A DNA stretch of 64,000 nucleotides from CAZGAQ01 sp964523405 (lineage in GTDB: Bacteria; Planctomycetota; Phycisphaerae; UBA1845; Fen-1342), in NCBI GenBank assembly GCA_964523405.1, contig CAZGAQ010000004.1, forward strand, positions 1 to 64,000, in the 5' to 3' direction. A model generated the notes under the pieces. That model worked only from the letters and a program-made list of their open reading frames with translations. It had not been told where the DNA came from and did no database searches. Of the stretch, positions 24,402-32,510 are shown one piece after another. Numbering within the stretch: position 1 is the first letter of the stretch; every line of letters starts with the position of its first letter. Both the position numbers and the translations under genes were made by a program.

Positions 24402-25691
24402 CTAGCGCAGCAGGACGCGCCCCGCCGCGGCCGCCTGCTCGTACGCCGCCAGGTCCTCGGGCGTCGGCGCGTCGCCGCACGCTTCCTGCGTCGCGCCACA
24501 CGCCGCGCCGTACGCCCCAACACCCGTGTGCGCTCCGCCCACCAGCGGCGTCACCACGCGTCCCGGCGGCAACAGCGCCGGGGTTCGCGTGAGCCGCGCC
24601 TCGGTCGCCGTCGGATCCCGGAGGTAGTCCGCGCGCCAGTCGGCGCTCGTGCTCTCGAGAATCTTCCCCGCCTCCAGCCCGCGCGCGATGAACGCGTCCG
24701 CCTGTTGATCCACCAGTTGTCCCTGCAGGGCGCGAATCTCGCGTTGTGCGGCCAACAGCGCCCGACAGGTGTCCTTCTGCGTGACGGCTGCGTCGCCGGG
24801 CGTGCCCGCGGGCACCGCATCGGCGGATTCATCGGTCTCCGCGCGCCGCCGCCCGGCCGCCAACGCCTGCACGCCGCGCATCGCCGGGTCATTCGTCAGC
24901 GCCACCGGCCCCAGCGCCGCCAGCTCCGTGTGATCCTCATCCGTCCAGAAAATGACCGGCGAGAAGTATCGGTATTCCCCGGTGCGCAGCAGCTCGTCGG
25001 CGCGCTCGGTCCAGGTCACGTCGACCGCCCACAGACCGTCGTCCCGCACGTCGAGCCCACCGATCCAGCCCGCCGCTGGCCGCAGACCGTCGCTCCGCGC
25101 ATTGAACCGCCCGAAGCTCTGGTGCTCGTAGTCGATGGCCAGCTTACGCCCCATCCGCTCAAACCAACGCCGCGCGGCCTCCGCGTGGGCCCGCGTGAAC
25201 ACGAAATTCCCCCCCGCGATCGGACGCTCCACGACCACCTCGCCAAACGGGATCAGCAGGAACTCCCCCACGGGCTCCCCGCGCGCCGTCGCCAGGGCAA
25301 CGTAACACAGCCGCGATTCCGGCCGCACGGCCATCGTCGCCGCGGGCGCCGCTTCACCTGTCCCGTCCTCTGGCAAACCGGACTGCGCAGCACCGTCGTC
25401 TCCGACAACCGGCTGCTCCTCGTCGTCCGTGCCCGCCACATCCGCCCCGGCCACGTTTGCCCCTCCCCCCACCGCGTCCTCATCCTCCGCGCTGGCCGCA
25501 TGCACCAGGTCGATCGCCACCAGGCGCTGCAGCACCTGCTCCACCGTCCCGCGCACGCGCTCCAGCCGTGTCCCCAGGTCCGCGCGCGCATCCGCCAGCG
25601 CCGCCGTCAGGCCCGTCACGATCTGCTCACGCACGTACGGCCCCACGGGCGTACCGGCCACGGGTCTCGTCTCGTTCGTCGTTGCGTTCAA
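24402..25691 (-). CDS. Mu-like I protein: head maturation protease/scaffold
   Basis: This 429-residue protein matches the Mu gpI family: FTRAHAEAARRWFERMGRKL, LAIDYEHQSF, AAGWIGGLDV, LLRTGEYRYFSPVIFW and ALTNDPAMRGV are its diagnostic blocks. In Mu the N-terminal part is the head protease and the C-terminal part (gpZ) is the scaffold; here residues 300-429 supply that helical scaffold-like segment. An acidic, alanine-rich N-terminal extension of about 120 residues (residues 60-120, low complexity) precedes the protease and is unusual. The start overlaps the stop of the GNAT gene (ATGA). It would process the scaffold during head assembly with the portal and capsid encoded alongside. Confidence 0.88.
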   Translation of the reverse strand: MNATTNETRPVAGTPVGPYVREQIVTGLTAALADARADLGTRLERVRGTVEQVLQRLVAIDLVHAASAEDEDAVGGGANVAGADVAGTDDEEQPVVGDDGAAQSGLPEDGTGEAAPAATMAVRPESRLCYVALATARGEPVGEFLLIPFGEVVVERPIAGGNFVFTRAHAEAARRWFERMGRKLAIDYEHQSFGRFNARSDGLRPAAGWIGGLDVRDDGLWAVDVTWTERADELLRTGEYRYFSPVIFWTDEDHTELAALGPVALTNDPAMRGVQALAAGRRRAETDESADAVPAGTPGDAAVTQKDTCRALLAAQREIRALQGQLVDQQADAFIARGLEAGKILESTSADWRADYLRDPTATEARLTRTPALLPPGRVVTPLVGGAHTGVGAYGAACGATQEACGDAPTPEDLAAYEQAAAAGRVLLR

Positions 25692-26197
25692 GTGTGCACC
25701 TCGCTTTCGCTGCTCTGCGTGCCGCGGGCCCGCATGAGCTCGATGTTGCCGCGCTCGTTGCGCTGCCCGGTACTGATAAAGCCGAGTCGTTCGTAGAAGC
25801 CGCGCGGGTCGCCGCTGCTGCTGTCGAGTTTCGCCCGCACCTCCGTCGCCCCCGTGCCCCGCACCAGCGCCCGCCCGATACCCAGCCCGCGATAGCCGGG
25901 ATGCACCAGTGCGTTCACCAGTCGCGTGCCGCGCGTCGTGATCGCAGCCCCCACCAGAATGCAGTCAATCTCTGCCACATAGACGCGGTGCCGCCGGCTC
26001 TTCAGCATCTCCGCAAGCTGCCCGCGCCGCAGGAAGTAGTCCTTGCGCAGCAGCGTGTCGAAAAAGAACCCCAGCGGCACTTCGTCCCGCGGACCCGCCG
26101 GACGAACCGTTAGGGTCAGGGCGCGACCGCCACGCGCGGGTGCCGCCGCAGCGCCGCCCATGCCGGCCGGCGCCTTGCTCTTCGTCGCCGCCTTCAT
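25688..26197 (-). CDS. GNAT-family N-acetyltransferase inside the phage head operon
   Basis: This 169-residue protein has a basic, alanine-rich leader (MKAATKSKAPAGMGGAAAAP) followed by a GNAT domain: YVAEIDCILVGAAITTRG, LVNALVHPGYRGLGIGRALV (acetyl-CoA loop with R/QxxGxG/A pattern as YRGLGIGRA) and DPRGFYERLGFI at the end. GNAT enzymes move an acetyl group to an amine. It sits between portal and protease, where Mu-like phages usually carry the MuF/gp30 gene. Both ends overlap neighbours by four bases, so it is an integral part of the operon. Its substrate is unknown: a virion protein, a host factor or a toxin-like target are all possible. Confidence 0.82.
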   Translation of the reverse strand: MKAATKSKAPAGMGGAAAAPARGGRALTLTVRPAGPRDEVPLGFFFDTLLRKDYFLRRGQLAEMLKSRRHRVYVAEIDCILVGAAITTRGTRLVNALVHPGYRGLGIGRALVRGTGATEVRAKLDSSSGDPRGFYERLGFISTGQRNERGNIELMRARGTQSSESEVHT

Positions 26198-27582
26198 CGC
26201 CGGTCCCTCCCCGCCAGCACGGCCTCCCCCGACCGCGCCTGCGGAATCCCCAGTGACTGGTGTACCCACTGCCGCGGCACCGCCATCCCCAGCTCGTTCA
26301 CCGCCACGGCCAACGTGTCCGCCAGCACCTTCGTATCCACGGACTGAATCAGCGCCCGCCGAAACTGCGGCACCGCCGCCGCGTCCCCGAACCGCGCCTG
26401 CACCAGCGGCCGCAGTACGTCGCGCCGCAGCGTCGCCCCCTCGTCCGCAATGTCGTCCACGAGCAGGTCCTCGCGCACCCGATCGTGAATTTCCGCCGCC
26501 GCCCGCGAACCGCTGTTGCGCACGTCCGTAGTCAGGTGCTGCCCCAGCCACAGAATCGTTACCTCCGTGTTGCAGTAGTCCTGGAGCGGGCGATACGGCC
26601 GGTCGCCGTTACGCCCCGCCTCGATGAACTTCAGCTCGACGGCCTTGCTGCACACGGCCACCGCGTCGGTGTTCAGCGCCCCGAGCATCTTCACGAGTTG
26701 CTGCTTCTCCGCGTCCGAGGTGCCCGGCTCGAACTGCGCCACACGCACCGGCATGCCCGCAATCTCTGCGCAAAGGAGCCAGTCCTTGAAGCTGAGGTGC
26801 TGGGCGAGAAAGAGCAGCGTCGATGCGCGCAGCAGGCCCCCGTCGAACATCCGCCCCGGCGTCGCGCGCGGACGGTGGATAAGCCATTTGCGCGGCTGCT
26901 CGTCCAGCGCCACACCCAGAGCCGGGTCATCCGCTGTCCGCACACGCAGCCGCCACGGCTCCTGTGGATCGGCCACGAGCCGCGCGTGCGGCACCGGCAC
27001 GATGTCCACAAGCTGCCCGCACCGCCAGACCAGCTCGCACACGGCCACGCCATAACCGATGGCGGTGGCAAGGTGATCGAGTGCCGTCCGCAGGCCGTCC
27101 AGACCGGCCAGCACCTGCGTGCAGTAATCCGCCACCTGCTGCGGCGCGGGCGCCCGCTGTCCCGGTGCCGGGGCGGCCGCGGCGGATGGCAGGCCGGGCG
27201 CCGCCAGCGGCGTCGCCCCGTCCCCGCCGTGACCGGGCGGGCGTGCGCCTCGTGCTCGTCCATCCGCCGGCGGCACGACCAGCTCCCAGTCCAGCCCAGT
27301 CAGTGCCAACCGGCGCGTGGCCTCGACCGCAGCCAGCCGCGGCCACTTCTGCAGCATCTCGCTGAAGAGCTCGAACTGCATCTGGGGCGTGCCGGCGTCC
27401 GCCGCCTGCAGGTACGCCACGAGGCGCGCCGGCGACAGGTGGGCCGCGGGATACGTGCGGGCACTGTCGTCACGCCACGGTTGGATCAGGCGGGACGCGT
27501 CGCGCCGTCGGCGCCGGCCAGGCCACAAGGCGCCCAGGGTGTGGAGGACGGACGCGACGCGCCGAAAGGTAGGTTCGTGCAC
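26194..27582 (-). CDS. DUF935 phage portal protein (Mu gp29-like)
   Basis: This 462-residue protein is a Mu-type portal, the ring through which DNA enters the head. Supporting blocks are SPARLVAYLQAADAGTPQMQ, FELFSEMLQKWPRL, TRRLALTGLDWELV, LDHLATAIGYGVAVCELVW, LLRASTLLFLAQHLSFKDWL, EVTILWLGQHLTTDVRNSGS, and an end-region VPRQWVHQSLGIPQ. A proline/alanine-rich loop (about residues 130-165) interrupts the N-terminal half. A GTG at 27582, seven bases after GGAG, is preferred to a TTG at 27654. It is the first gene of the module. No terminase gene lies upstream; the next gene in that direction is a host glycosyltransferase on the other strand. Confidence 0.88.
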   Translation of the reverse strand: MHEPTFRRVASVLHTLGALWPGRRRRRDASRLIQPWRDDSARTYPAAHLSPARLVAYLQAADAGTPQMQFELFSEMLQKWPRLAAVEATRRLALTGLDWELVVPPADGRARGARPPGHGGDGATPLAAPGLPSAAAAPAPGQRAPAPQQVADYCTQVLAGLDGLRTALDHLATAIGYGVAVCELVWRCGQLVDIVPVPHARLVADPQEPWRLRVRTADDPALGVALDEQPRKWLIHRPRATPGRMFDGGLLRASTLLFLAQHLSFKDWLLCAEIAGMPVRVAQFEPGTSDAEKQQLVKMLGALNTDAVAVCSKAVELKFIEAGRNGDRPYRPLQDYCNTEVTILWLGQHLTTDVRNSGSRAAAEIHDRVREDLLVDDIADEGATLRRDVLRPLVQARFGDAAAVPQFRRALIQSVDTKVLADTLAVAVNELGMAVPRQWVHQSLGIPQARSGEAVLAGRDRR

Positions 27583-27804
27583 GGGCTTTCTCCGTAGCCG
27601 CGCGGGCCGCCACGGCGACCCGCTCCCAGAGACAGTGCGCGCGCTATTCACCAAAAGCTAGTATGTCTAGCATGCACCCCACGCCCCAGGCGGGCGCGGC
27701 GCCCCGCTGGCGGTTTCTGCGCTCTTCCGCACCGCCCACCCCCACCTCCCCGGGGGCCACGTCCGCCCGCCCCCCGCACTGCCGCCCGCCGGTAGAATGC
27801 GCCC

Positions 27805-29661
27805 ATGCCGCCCGCATCCGCTGATCCCGCGCCCCCCGCTGCACCCCTTTACCCCGCGCGCCGGATCGTTTGGCTCGCCCTGCTGACCGCCGCCGTCGCC
27901 AGCATCGTGTGCTGCGCACACTCACCCGGCTTGTCCGCCCGGGCCCGCGGCTTCGATGACGGCGAATACCTTCTCAAGAACCGCCTCGTGCAGAACCCCT
28001 CGTGGAACTCCGTCGGCCGTTTCTTCGGCGAAGTCCTCGCCCCCTCGAGTGTCGGCGGCTACTACCAGCCGCTCGCGATGACCTCGCTCATGCTCGACGT
28101 CGCCGCCGGCGGTGGACCGCACAACCTCGCGCCGTTTCACCGCACGAGCCTCATCCTGCACGCTGCCAACACCGCCCTCGTCATCCTCCTGCTGACCTGG
28201 CTTGGTGCGCCGCCGCTTATTGCGGCCGGCGTCGGCCTGGCCTTCGGTGTGCACCCCCTGACGGTCGAACCCGTGCCGTGGCTTAGCGAACGCAAAACGC
28301 TGCTCGCTACGCTGTTCGCCCTGGCCTGCCTCTGCGCCTATGTCCGCTACGCCCACACACGCCGCCGGTGGACATACGCCCTCGTCGTGGCCACCCTCAT
28401 TCTCGCGCTGCTGTCCAAGCCCACGACCTTGCCCCTGCCGCTCCTGCTGGTAATCCTCGATTGGTGGCCGCTGCGGCGCCTGGGGCGCCGAGCCTTGGTC
28501 GAAAAGCTCCCGCTCTTCGCCATCGCCGCCCTCTCCGCGGTCATCACCTATATTTCGCAGGCGCACACGTCGGTCGTCATCAATCCGGATCACTTCCCAG
28601 TCTCGCGCGGTGCATGGCTGCTCGCCCACAACACAATCCTCTATCTGCAGAAACTCGTCTGGCCGACTGACCTCACGCCGTTCTACCCGTTCCCCGAGCC
28701 GTTCGACTGGAGCTGCCCCGCCGTGCGCGCGGGCGTCATCGGCTGCACCATTGTGGCGATTGTGCTGGCCGCTTCGCTGCGCTGGACGCGCGCCGCCGTC
28801 GCCGGCTTCGCCTTCTTCTGGATCACACTCCTGCCCGTGATGGGCGTCGTGCAGTACACCAGCGTCGTCGCCGCGGACAAGTACGCCTACCTGCCGATGG
28901 TCGGACTGCTGATTGCCCTCGCGGCCGGGCTCACCAAGCTCTGGGACTCAGCTCGCGCCCGGCCGGTGCTGATACGAACCGGCGTCGTACTGGGGCTACT
29001 TGCGATCGTCGCGCTGGAAGTGCCGCGCACACGTGCTCAAGCTAGCCTGTGGCGCGACACGCAGACCCTGTACGAACACATGCTTCGCCACGCGCCCCGC
29101 GCTTGGCAGCTGCACGCCATGCTCGCGAACGAATACCTCAACTTGGGTCGCACCGCCGACGCACGCCAGCACTGGACAATCGCCGCCGAACTGAACCCCC
29201 GCGACGCCGAAACGCAGAACAACCTCGGCCGCCTGCTGGCCGACGAAGGTCGCTGGGCCGACGCCCGGCCGTACTTCGAGCGCGCCGTCGCGCTCGACCC
29301 GCGCTTCCCCATCGGTCACGTGAACCTCGGCCGCACCCTGGTCGCGCTCGGGCGCTTCGACGAAGCCCGCCCGCTGTACGACCGTGCGCTTGTGCTCGAC
29401 CCGAATTCGCCCGACGCCCACTACGCCCTCGGCGTGCTCCACGCGCGGCAAGAGCGCTACGACCAGGCGTTGCCGTGCTTCCTCCGCACGCTCGAACTCG
29501 ACGACCGCTACGTCAACGCGTACGTCAGCCTCGGGCAGATGTATCTGCGGCAACAACGGCCCGATCTTGCGCGTGACGTTCTCGCGCGCGGGCTGCGCAT
29601 TGCCCCCGACAACCCGCGTTTGCGGGCCGATTTCGCGAAGCTCGGCCCGGGCGTGCCGTGA
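27805..29661 (+). CDS. Membrane glycosyltransferase with C-terminal TPR repeats (TMTC-like)
   Basis: This 618-residue protein has about ten membrane helices in the first 400 residues, then about five tetratricopeptide repeats (for example ADARQHWTIAAELNPRDAET, NNLGRLLADEGRWADARPYF, NLGRTLVALGRFDEARPLYD). An early acidic loop (ARGFDDGEYLLKNRLVQNPS) and HPLTVEPVPWLSERK are typical of the GT-C-fold O-mannosyltransferase-like TMTC/DUF1736 group found in planctomycetes. It probably transfers a lipid-linked sugar to proteins or glycans at the outer face of the membrane; the substrate is unknown. It stands divergent from the phage module, 222 bases away. That gap contains only GCTAG-N5-CTAGC at 27657-27671. 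Confidence 0.75.
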   Translation: MPPASADPAPPAAPLYPARRIVWLALLTAAVASIVCCAHSPGLSARARGFDDGEYLLKNRLVQNPSWNSVGRFFGEVLAPSSVGGYYQPLAMTSLMLDVAAGGGPHNLAPFHRTSLILHAANTALVILLLTWLGAPPLIAAGVGLAFGVHPLTVEPVPWLSERKTLLATLFALACLCAYVRYAHTRRRWTYALVVATLILALLSKPTTLPLPLLLVILDWWPLRRLGRRALVEKLPLFAIAALSAVITYISQAHTSVVINPDHFPVSRGAWLLAHNTILYLQKLVWPTDLTPFYPFPEPFDWSCPAVRAGVIGCTIVAIVLAASLRWTRAAVAGFAFFWITLLPVMGVVQYTSVVAADKYAYLPMVGLLIALAAGLTKLWDSARARPVLIRTGVVLGLLAIVALEVPRTRAQASLWRDTQTLYEHMLRHAPRAWQLHAMLANEYLNLGRTADARQHWTIAAELNPRDAETQNNLGRLLADEGRWADARPYFERAVALDPRFPIGHVNLGRTLVALGRFDEARPLYDRALVLDPNSPDAHYALGVLHARQERYDQALPCFLRTLELDDRYVNAYVSLGQMYLRQQRPDLARDVLARGLRIAPDNPRLRADFAKLGPGVP

Positions 29662-30006
29662 CTACGCCTCCGGCGCGCGCCCGCGATACCGCAGAACCTG
29701 CACCTTCTCCGACGTGACCAGCCCCTCCGTCACCATCGTCTCGATGTGCGGCAGGAATGTGGCGATCTTCTCCGGCGTGTCGACGATCTCGATCACGATC
29801 GGCAGGTCTTCCGAAAGCCGCAAGACCTTCACGGTGTGCAGCCGGCTGCTGGCCCCGAAGCCCATCGGCCCGCGTAGCACCGTCGCGCCGGCCAGGTGCA
29901 GCTCGCGGGCCTTGAGCACGATCGCCTCATACAGCGGCGTCCCGCGCCACACGTCGCTCTCCCCGATGAAGATCCGCAGCAGTTTAGCCTCGCCGGCAAG
30001 TTGCAT
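29662..30006 (-). CDS. DUF190 protein, CrcB-associated
   Basis: This 114-residue PII-like-fold protein has the DUF190 features LLRIFIGESDVWRGTPLYEA, LHLAGATVLRGPMGFGASS and LPIVIEIVDTPEKIATFLP. Members are typically encoded beside crcB and may sense or modulate fluoride export, possibly through nucleotide binding as in PII-like proteins. GGAGGTGA lies three bases before the ATG at 30006. The crcB gene ends 20 bases upstream, so both share a transcript. Confidence 0.9.
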   Translation of the reverse strand: MQLAGEAKLLRIFIGESDVWRGTPLYEAIVLKARELHLAGATVLRGPMGFGASSRLHTVKVLRLSEDLPIVIEIVDTPEKIATFLPHIETMVTEGLVTSEKVQVLRYRGRAPEA

Positions 30007-30026
30007 GCGTCACCTCCGTGGAGCCG

Positions 30027-30422
30027 CTACACACCCAGCCACCGTTCGGCCAGCCGATAGCCGATCCAGACCGCCACCAGTCCGAGCGCGATGCTGAGCA
30101 GGACGTTGGCAGCCGCGTGGGTGTACTGCTTGTCATTCACGAGAGAAAACGTCTCCCAGCCGAAAGCGGAAAACGTCGTGAAACCGCCCAGCACCCCAAC
30201 CGTCAGCGCCAGCCGGTATTCCTCGCGTACGAGCAGCACGCCGGTGAACGCGCGATTGAGAAAGCCGATGAGCAGACAGCCGACGACATTCACGATCAAC
30301 GTGCCGAGCGGAAACGAACCGGTGACCAGCTTCTGCCCCAACCCCTGCAACCCGTAGCGCAACACCGATCCGCACGCCCCGCCCCCCGCGATCAACAGCA
30401 CCTTCATCCACGCCGTGTACAT
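30027..30422 (-). CDS. crcB: Fluoride channel/exporter CrcB (Fluc)
   Basis: This 131-residue four-helix inner-membrane protein carries the Fluc signature: GGACGSVLRYGLQGLGQKL, PLGTLIVNVVGCLLIGFL and GVLGGFTTFSAFGWETFSL (the TTFS and phenylalanine fluoride path). It works as a dual-topology dimer that releases toxic fluoride. The ATG at 30422 (MYTAWMKVLL) has a weak AGG site; an ATG five codons later is possible. It overlaps nothing but begins inside the 3' end of the glycosyltransferase gene at 30463 only if the longer start is used, which argues for the shorter one. No fluoride riboswitch was recognisable upstream. Confidence 0.93.
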   Translation of the reverse strand: MYTAWMKVLLIAGGGACGSVLRYGLQGLGQKLVTGSFPLGTLIVNVVGCLLIGFLNRAFTGVLLVREEYRLALTVGVLGGFTTFSAFGWETFSLVNDKQYTHAAANVLLSIALGLVAVWIGYRLAERWLGV

Positions 30423-30462
30423 GACCTGCCTGTCGTCATCGCCGCCCACACTGTCGCGCTCA

Positions 30463-31980
30463 TCAGATCCGGCGTGCCACGGCTGTGTCAGCAGTAGCTC
30501 GCTCGGTCTGACGGCCACAACTCGCACGCTTCAGCCATGCTGCCCAAGACGTGGCCGCCATCAGTAGCGCCAGTGCCGCCAAGTGAATACCGTACCACCG
30601 CAGGACGAACGCGCCGAGACAGGCAGCCCCAATCAGCCACATTCCCAGCGCCGCGGCGACCAACCGGCGTCCGCCCGGCCCGGCGCTGCGGGCCGCGCAC
30701 CACACCACCGCAATCGCCGGCCACGCCCACGCCAGGTAATAGTGCCGCATCATCGGCGACGGCCACAACACCGCCAGCAGCCAAAGCGCCGCCAGCGGGG
30801 CCCACGCCGGCACGCTCACACTTGGTGCGCGCGCCGCTACGGATGTATTCACCCTGCCGCCCGCGCGCCCGCAATACCACGTCAGTCCCGCGAGCGCGAC
30901 CAGTCCCGCGACCATCGTCCCCCGCCAGAGCGCGTACACCGCATCCGCCGACAGCGCCGCCACGTGAAACCGCGGTACCCACGAGATATCGGCGATGCGC
31001 CGTACCGCCCAGGTCTGCCCTTCAGTCGGCATCGGGTCCAGCACCAGCATCTCGCTCGGCCCGAGTTCCGCCTGTCGGCGCGCCACCTCTTCCGCCGGCG
31101 GATCACCGCACAGGATTACTTGGCTGGCCGCGCTCGGCGGCTCGCGCAGCCAACGCGTGAGCACGGCCGCATACGCCGCATTCGACGTGTGCCGATCCAC
31201 GCGCAGAAAGGGCTGCTCGATCAGGTGGCGATTGGAATGCCAGCCGGCCCGCACGAGCCACGCGCGGTGCTCGTCGATGGCCCCCTGCACACCGAACCAC
31301 GCCACGCTCGGCAGTACGTCGAACAGCACGACGGCCGCGAGCATACCGGCGAGTGCTCGCCAGCGGCGTAGCAGCAGCAGGTACACGACGAAGAGCGCGG
31401 GGAGGGTCTTTACGAGGGCGGCGAGGCCGAGCAGCAGGCCGCCGCTGAGTTCGGGCCACTTCGTGCCGCCGCGCGCGCGATGGACGAAAGCGAGTCCAGC
31501 TACGCACAGCACGAGCGTGACGAGCGTCATCTGGTTGGACTGGATGCCGTGGGCGAGATTGGCGGCCGCGATGAAGGCCGGCACGCCGAGCTCGCGCCAC
31601 GAAATCGCCCCCGCGAGCCAGCAGCGTCGCACGATCCAGAGCGACAGCCCGACGGCGGCGGTGTTCAGCGCGACCCAGGCGATTGTGCCCGCGGGTTGCG
31701 GCAGCCAGGTCGAGAACGGGCACAAGAGGAAAGTCGCGGTCGGCAGGTAGCCGAACATGGCCGTGCCGGGGCGCGATTGGTGGTGCGTCCAGACGTACTT
31801 GGATTCGTAGCGGAAGTCGCCCCAGTCCGGCCGGTCGCGCAGCCCGCGGTAGATGCCGCTGCCGGCGCCGAAGGCGAGGGCGATCAGGACGACGGCCCAG
31901 GCTGCTTGCGGCAGCCATCGCGCCCCGCCCGCGCCGGGCGGAGGAATGGCGGCAGCAGTCGGGTCATCCGGCGCGCTCAT
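30463..31980 (-). CDS. GT87-family (DUF2029) polyprenyl-phosphate-dependent mannosyltransferase-like protein
   Basis: This 505-residue integral membrane protein has about ten helices and the acidic loop DWGDFRYESKYVWTHHQSRP after helix 1, where GT-C enzymes hold their catalytic aspartate. Blocks FGYLPTATFLLCPFSTWLPQ, GIQSNQMTLVTLVLCVAGLA and GLLLGLAALVKTLPALFVVY are typical of GT87, which uses polyprenyl-phosphate mannose or a similar donor. It probably extends an envelope glycan; its acceptor is unknown. The start at 31980 overlaps the upstream zinc-ribbon gene's stop (ATGA). A short proline/arginine-rich tail follows the last helix. Confidence 0.82.
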   Translation of the reverse strand: MSAPDDPTAAAIPPPGAGGARWLPQAAWAVVLIALAFGAGSGIYRGLRDRPDWGDFRYESKYVWTHHQSRPGTAMFGYLPTATFLLCPFSTWLPQPAGTIAWVALNTAAVGLSLWIVRRCWLAGAISWRELGVPAFIAAANLAHGIQSNQMTLVTLVLCVAGLAFVHRARGGTKWPELSGGLLLGLAALVKTLPALFVVYLLLLRRWRALAGMLAAVVLFDVLPSVAWFGVQGAIDEHRAWLVRAGWHSNRHLIEQPFLRVDRHTSNAAYAAVLTRWLREPPSAASQVILCGDPPAEEVARRQAELGPSEMLVLDPMPTEGQTWAVRRIADISWVPRFHVAALSADAVYALWRGTMVAGLVALAGLTWYCGRAGGRVNTSVAARAPSVSVPAWAPLAALWLLAVLWPSPMMRHYYLAWAWPAIAVVWCAARSAGPGGRRLVAAALGMWLIGAACLGAFVLRWYGIHLAALALLMAATSWAAWLKRASCGRQTERATADTAVARRI

Positions 31981-32453
31981 GGTGCGGAGTGTAGCGGGGG
32001 ATCGGCGTCAAAGCGCGTGCCGCATTCCGGGCAGCGCGGCTCCGGCAGGCCTTGCAGGAGGTAGCCGCATTTGCGGCAACGGGTCGGGTCAGGGTTGCGC
32101 GGGTGGCAGAAACGCTGCGTGCCCTTAGCGATGACCACACACAAGAGTCCTGTCGCCGCCATGAGCAGCAGGTGCCGTGCGATATCTCCAGCCGTGACTG
32201 AGGAATCTCCGCCGAAGTCGAGATCGGAGACGAATGGGAACGGCGCCGCCACGAGCAGGCCGTATACAAGCTGCGGAACCCAAGCCCTGTTGCCGCGGGC
32301 GGCGACAAGGCTGCCCAGCAGCAAGGCGGCATAAGCCCAAGTGTCCTCGCTGCGCCAGGCGAACCCCGGCGGGCAGACACGGGGTCTCAGCTCAAAGAGC
32401 ACAATCGGGAGGCCAAATCCGAGCAGCATGAGAATCCCACTGGCTCTCGACAT
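31977..32453 (-). CDS. Membrane protein with C-terminal CxxCGYxLxGL zinc ribbon
   Basis: This 158-residue protein has three or four hydrophobic helices and, after them, a four-cysteine zinc ribbon (CRKCGYLLQGLPEPRCPECG). The same ribbon recurs N-terminally in three other proteins of this window, at 58563, 60996 and 61777, so it is a family trait of this genome. Function unknown; possibly membrane-associated regulation. The ATG at 32453 (AGAAGG nine bases upstream) is preferred; in-frame GTG 32498 and ATG 32480 are alternatives. The stop overlaps the GT87 start. Confidence 0.7.
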   Translation of the reverse strand: MSRASGILMLLGFGLPIVLFELRPRVCPPGFAWRSEDTWAYAALLLGSLVAARGNRAWVPQLVYGLLVAAPFPFVSDLDFGGDSSVTAGDIARHLLLMAATGLLCVVIAKGTQRFCHPRNPDPTRCRKCGYLLQGLPEPRCPECGTRFDADPPLHSAP

Positions 32454-32510
32454 GCCCCGCCGCCTTCTGCGCGGTCGCATGAACGACCGACTGCTCACGA
32501 TTCCGTTGCC

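Larger units (their letters stand above)
19921..27582 (-). mobile_element. Mu-like phage head module (incomplete prophage or domesticated head element)
   Basis: Eleven tightly packed minus-strand genes, most with strong Shine-Dalgarno sites or stop/start overlaps, include recognisable Mu-type head genes in Mu order: DUF935 portal, I-type protease/scaffold, decoration-like protein, major capsid T and DUF1320 (gp36-like). Terminase, MuF (gp30), tail, integrase and MuA/MuB transposase genes are absent from the module and its flanks. Small membrane proteins follow at the 3' end. GC content is as high as in the surroundings, suggesting long residence. No direct-repeat ends were found by eye. Confidence 0.85.

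Noticed and set aside
19600..27800. Attachment-site direct repeats or Mu-type ends bounding the phage module
   Set aside because: No matching flanking repeats or TG...CA end arrays were recognisable by eye, so none is annotated.
30423..30530. Fluoride riboswitch upstream of crcB
   Set aside because: The conserved pseudoknot sequences of the crcB motif were not found. The stretch mostly overlaps the end of the upstream glycosyltransferase gene.
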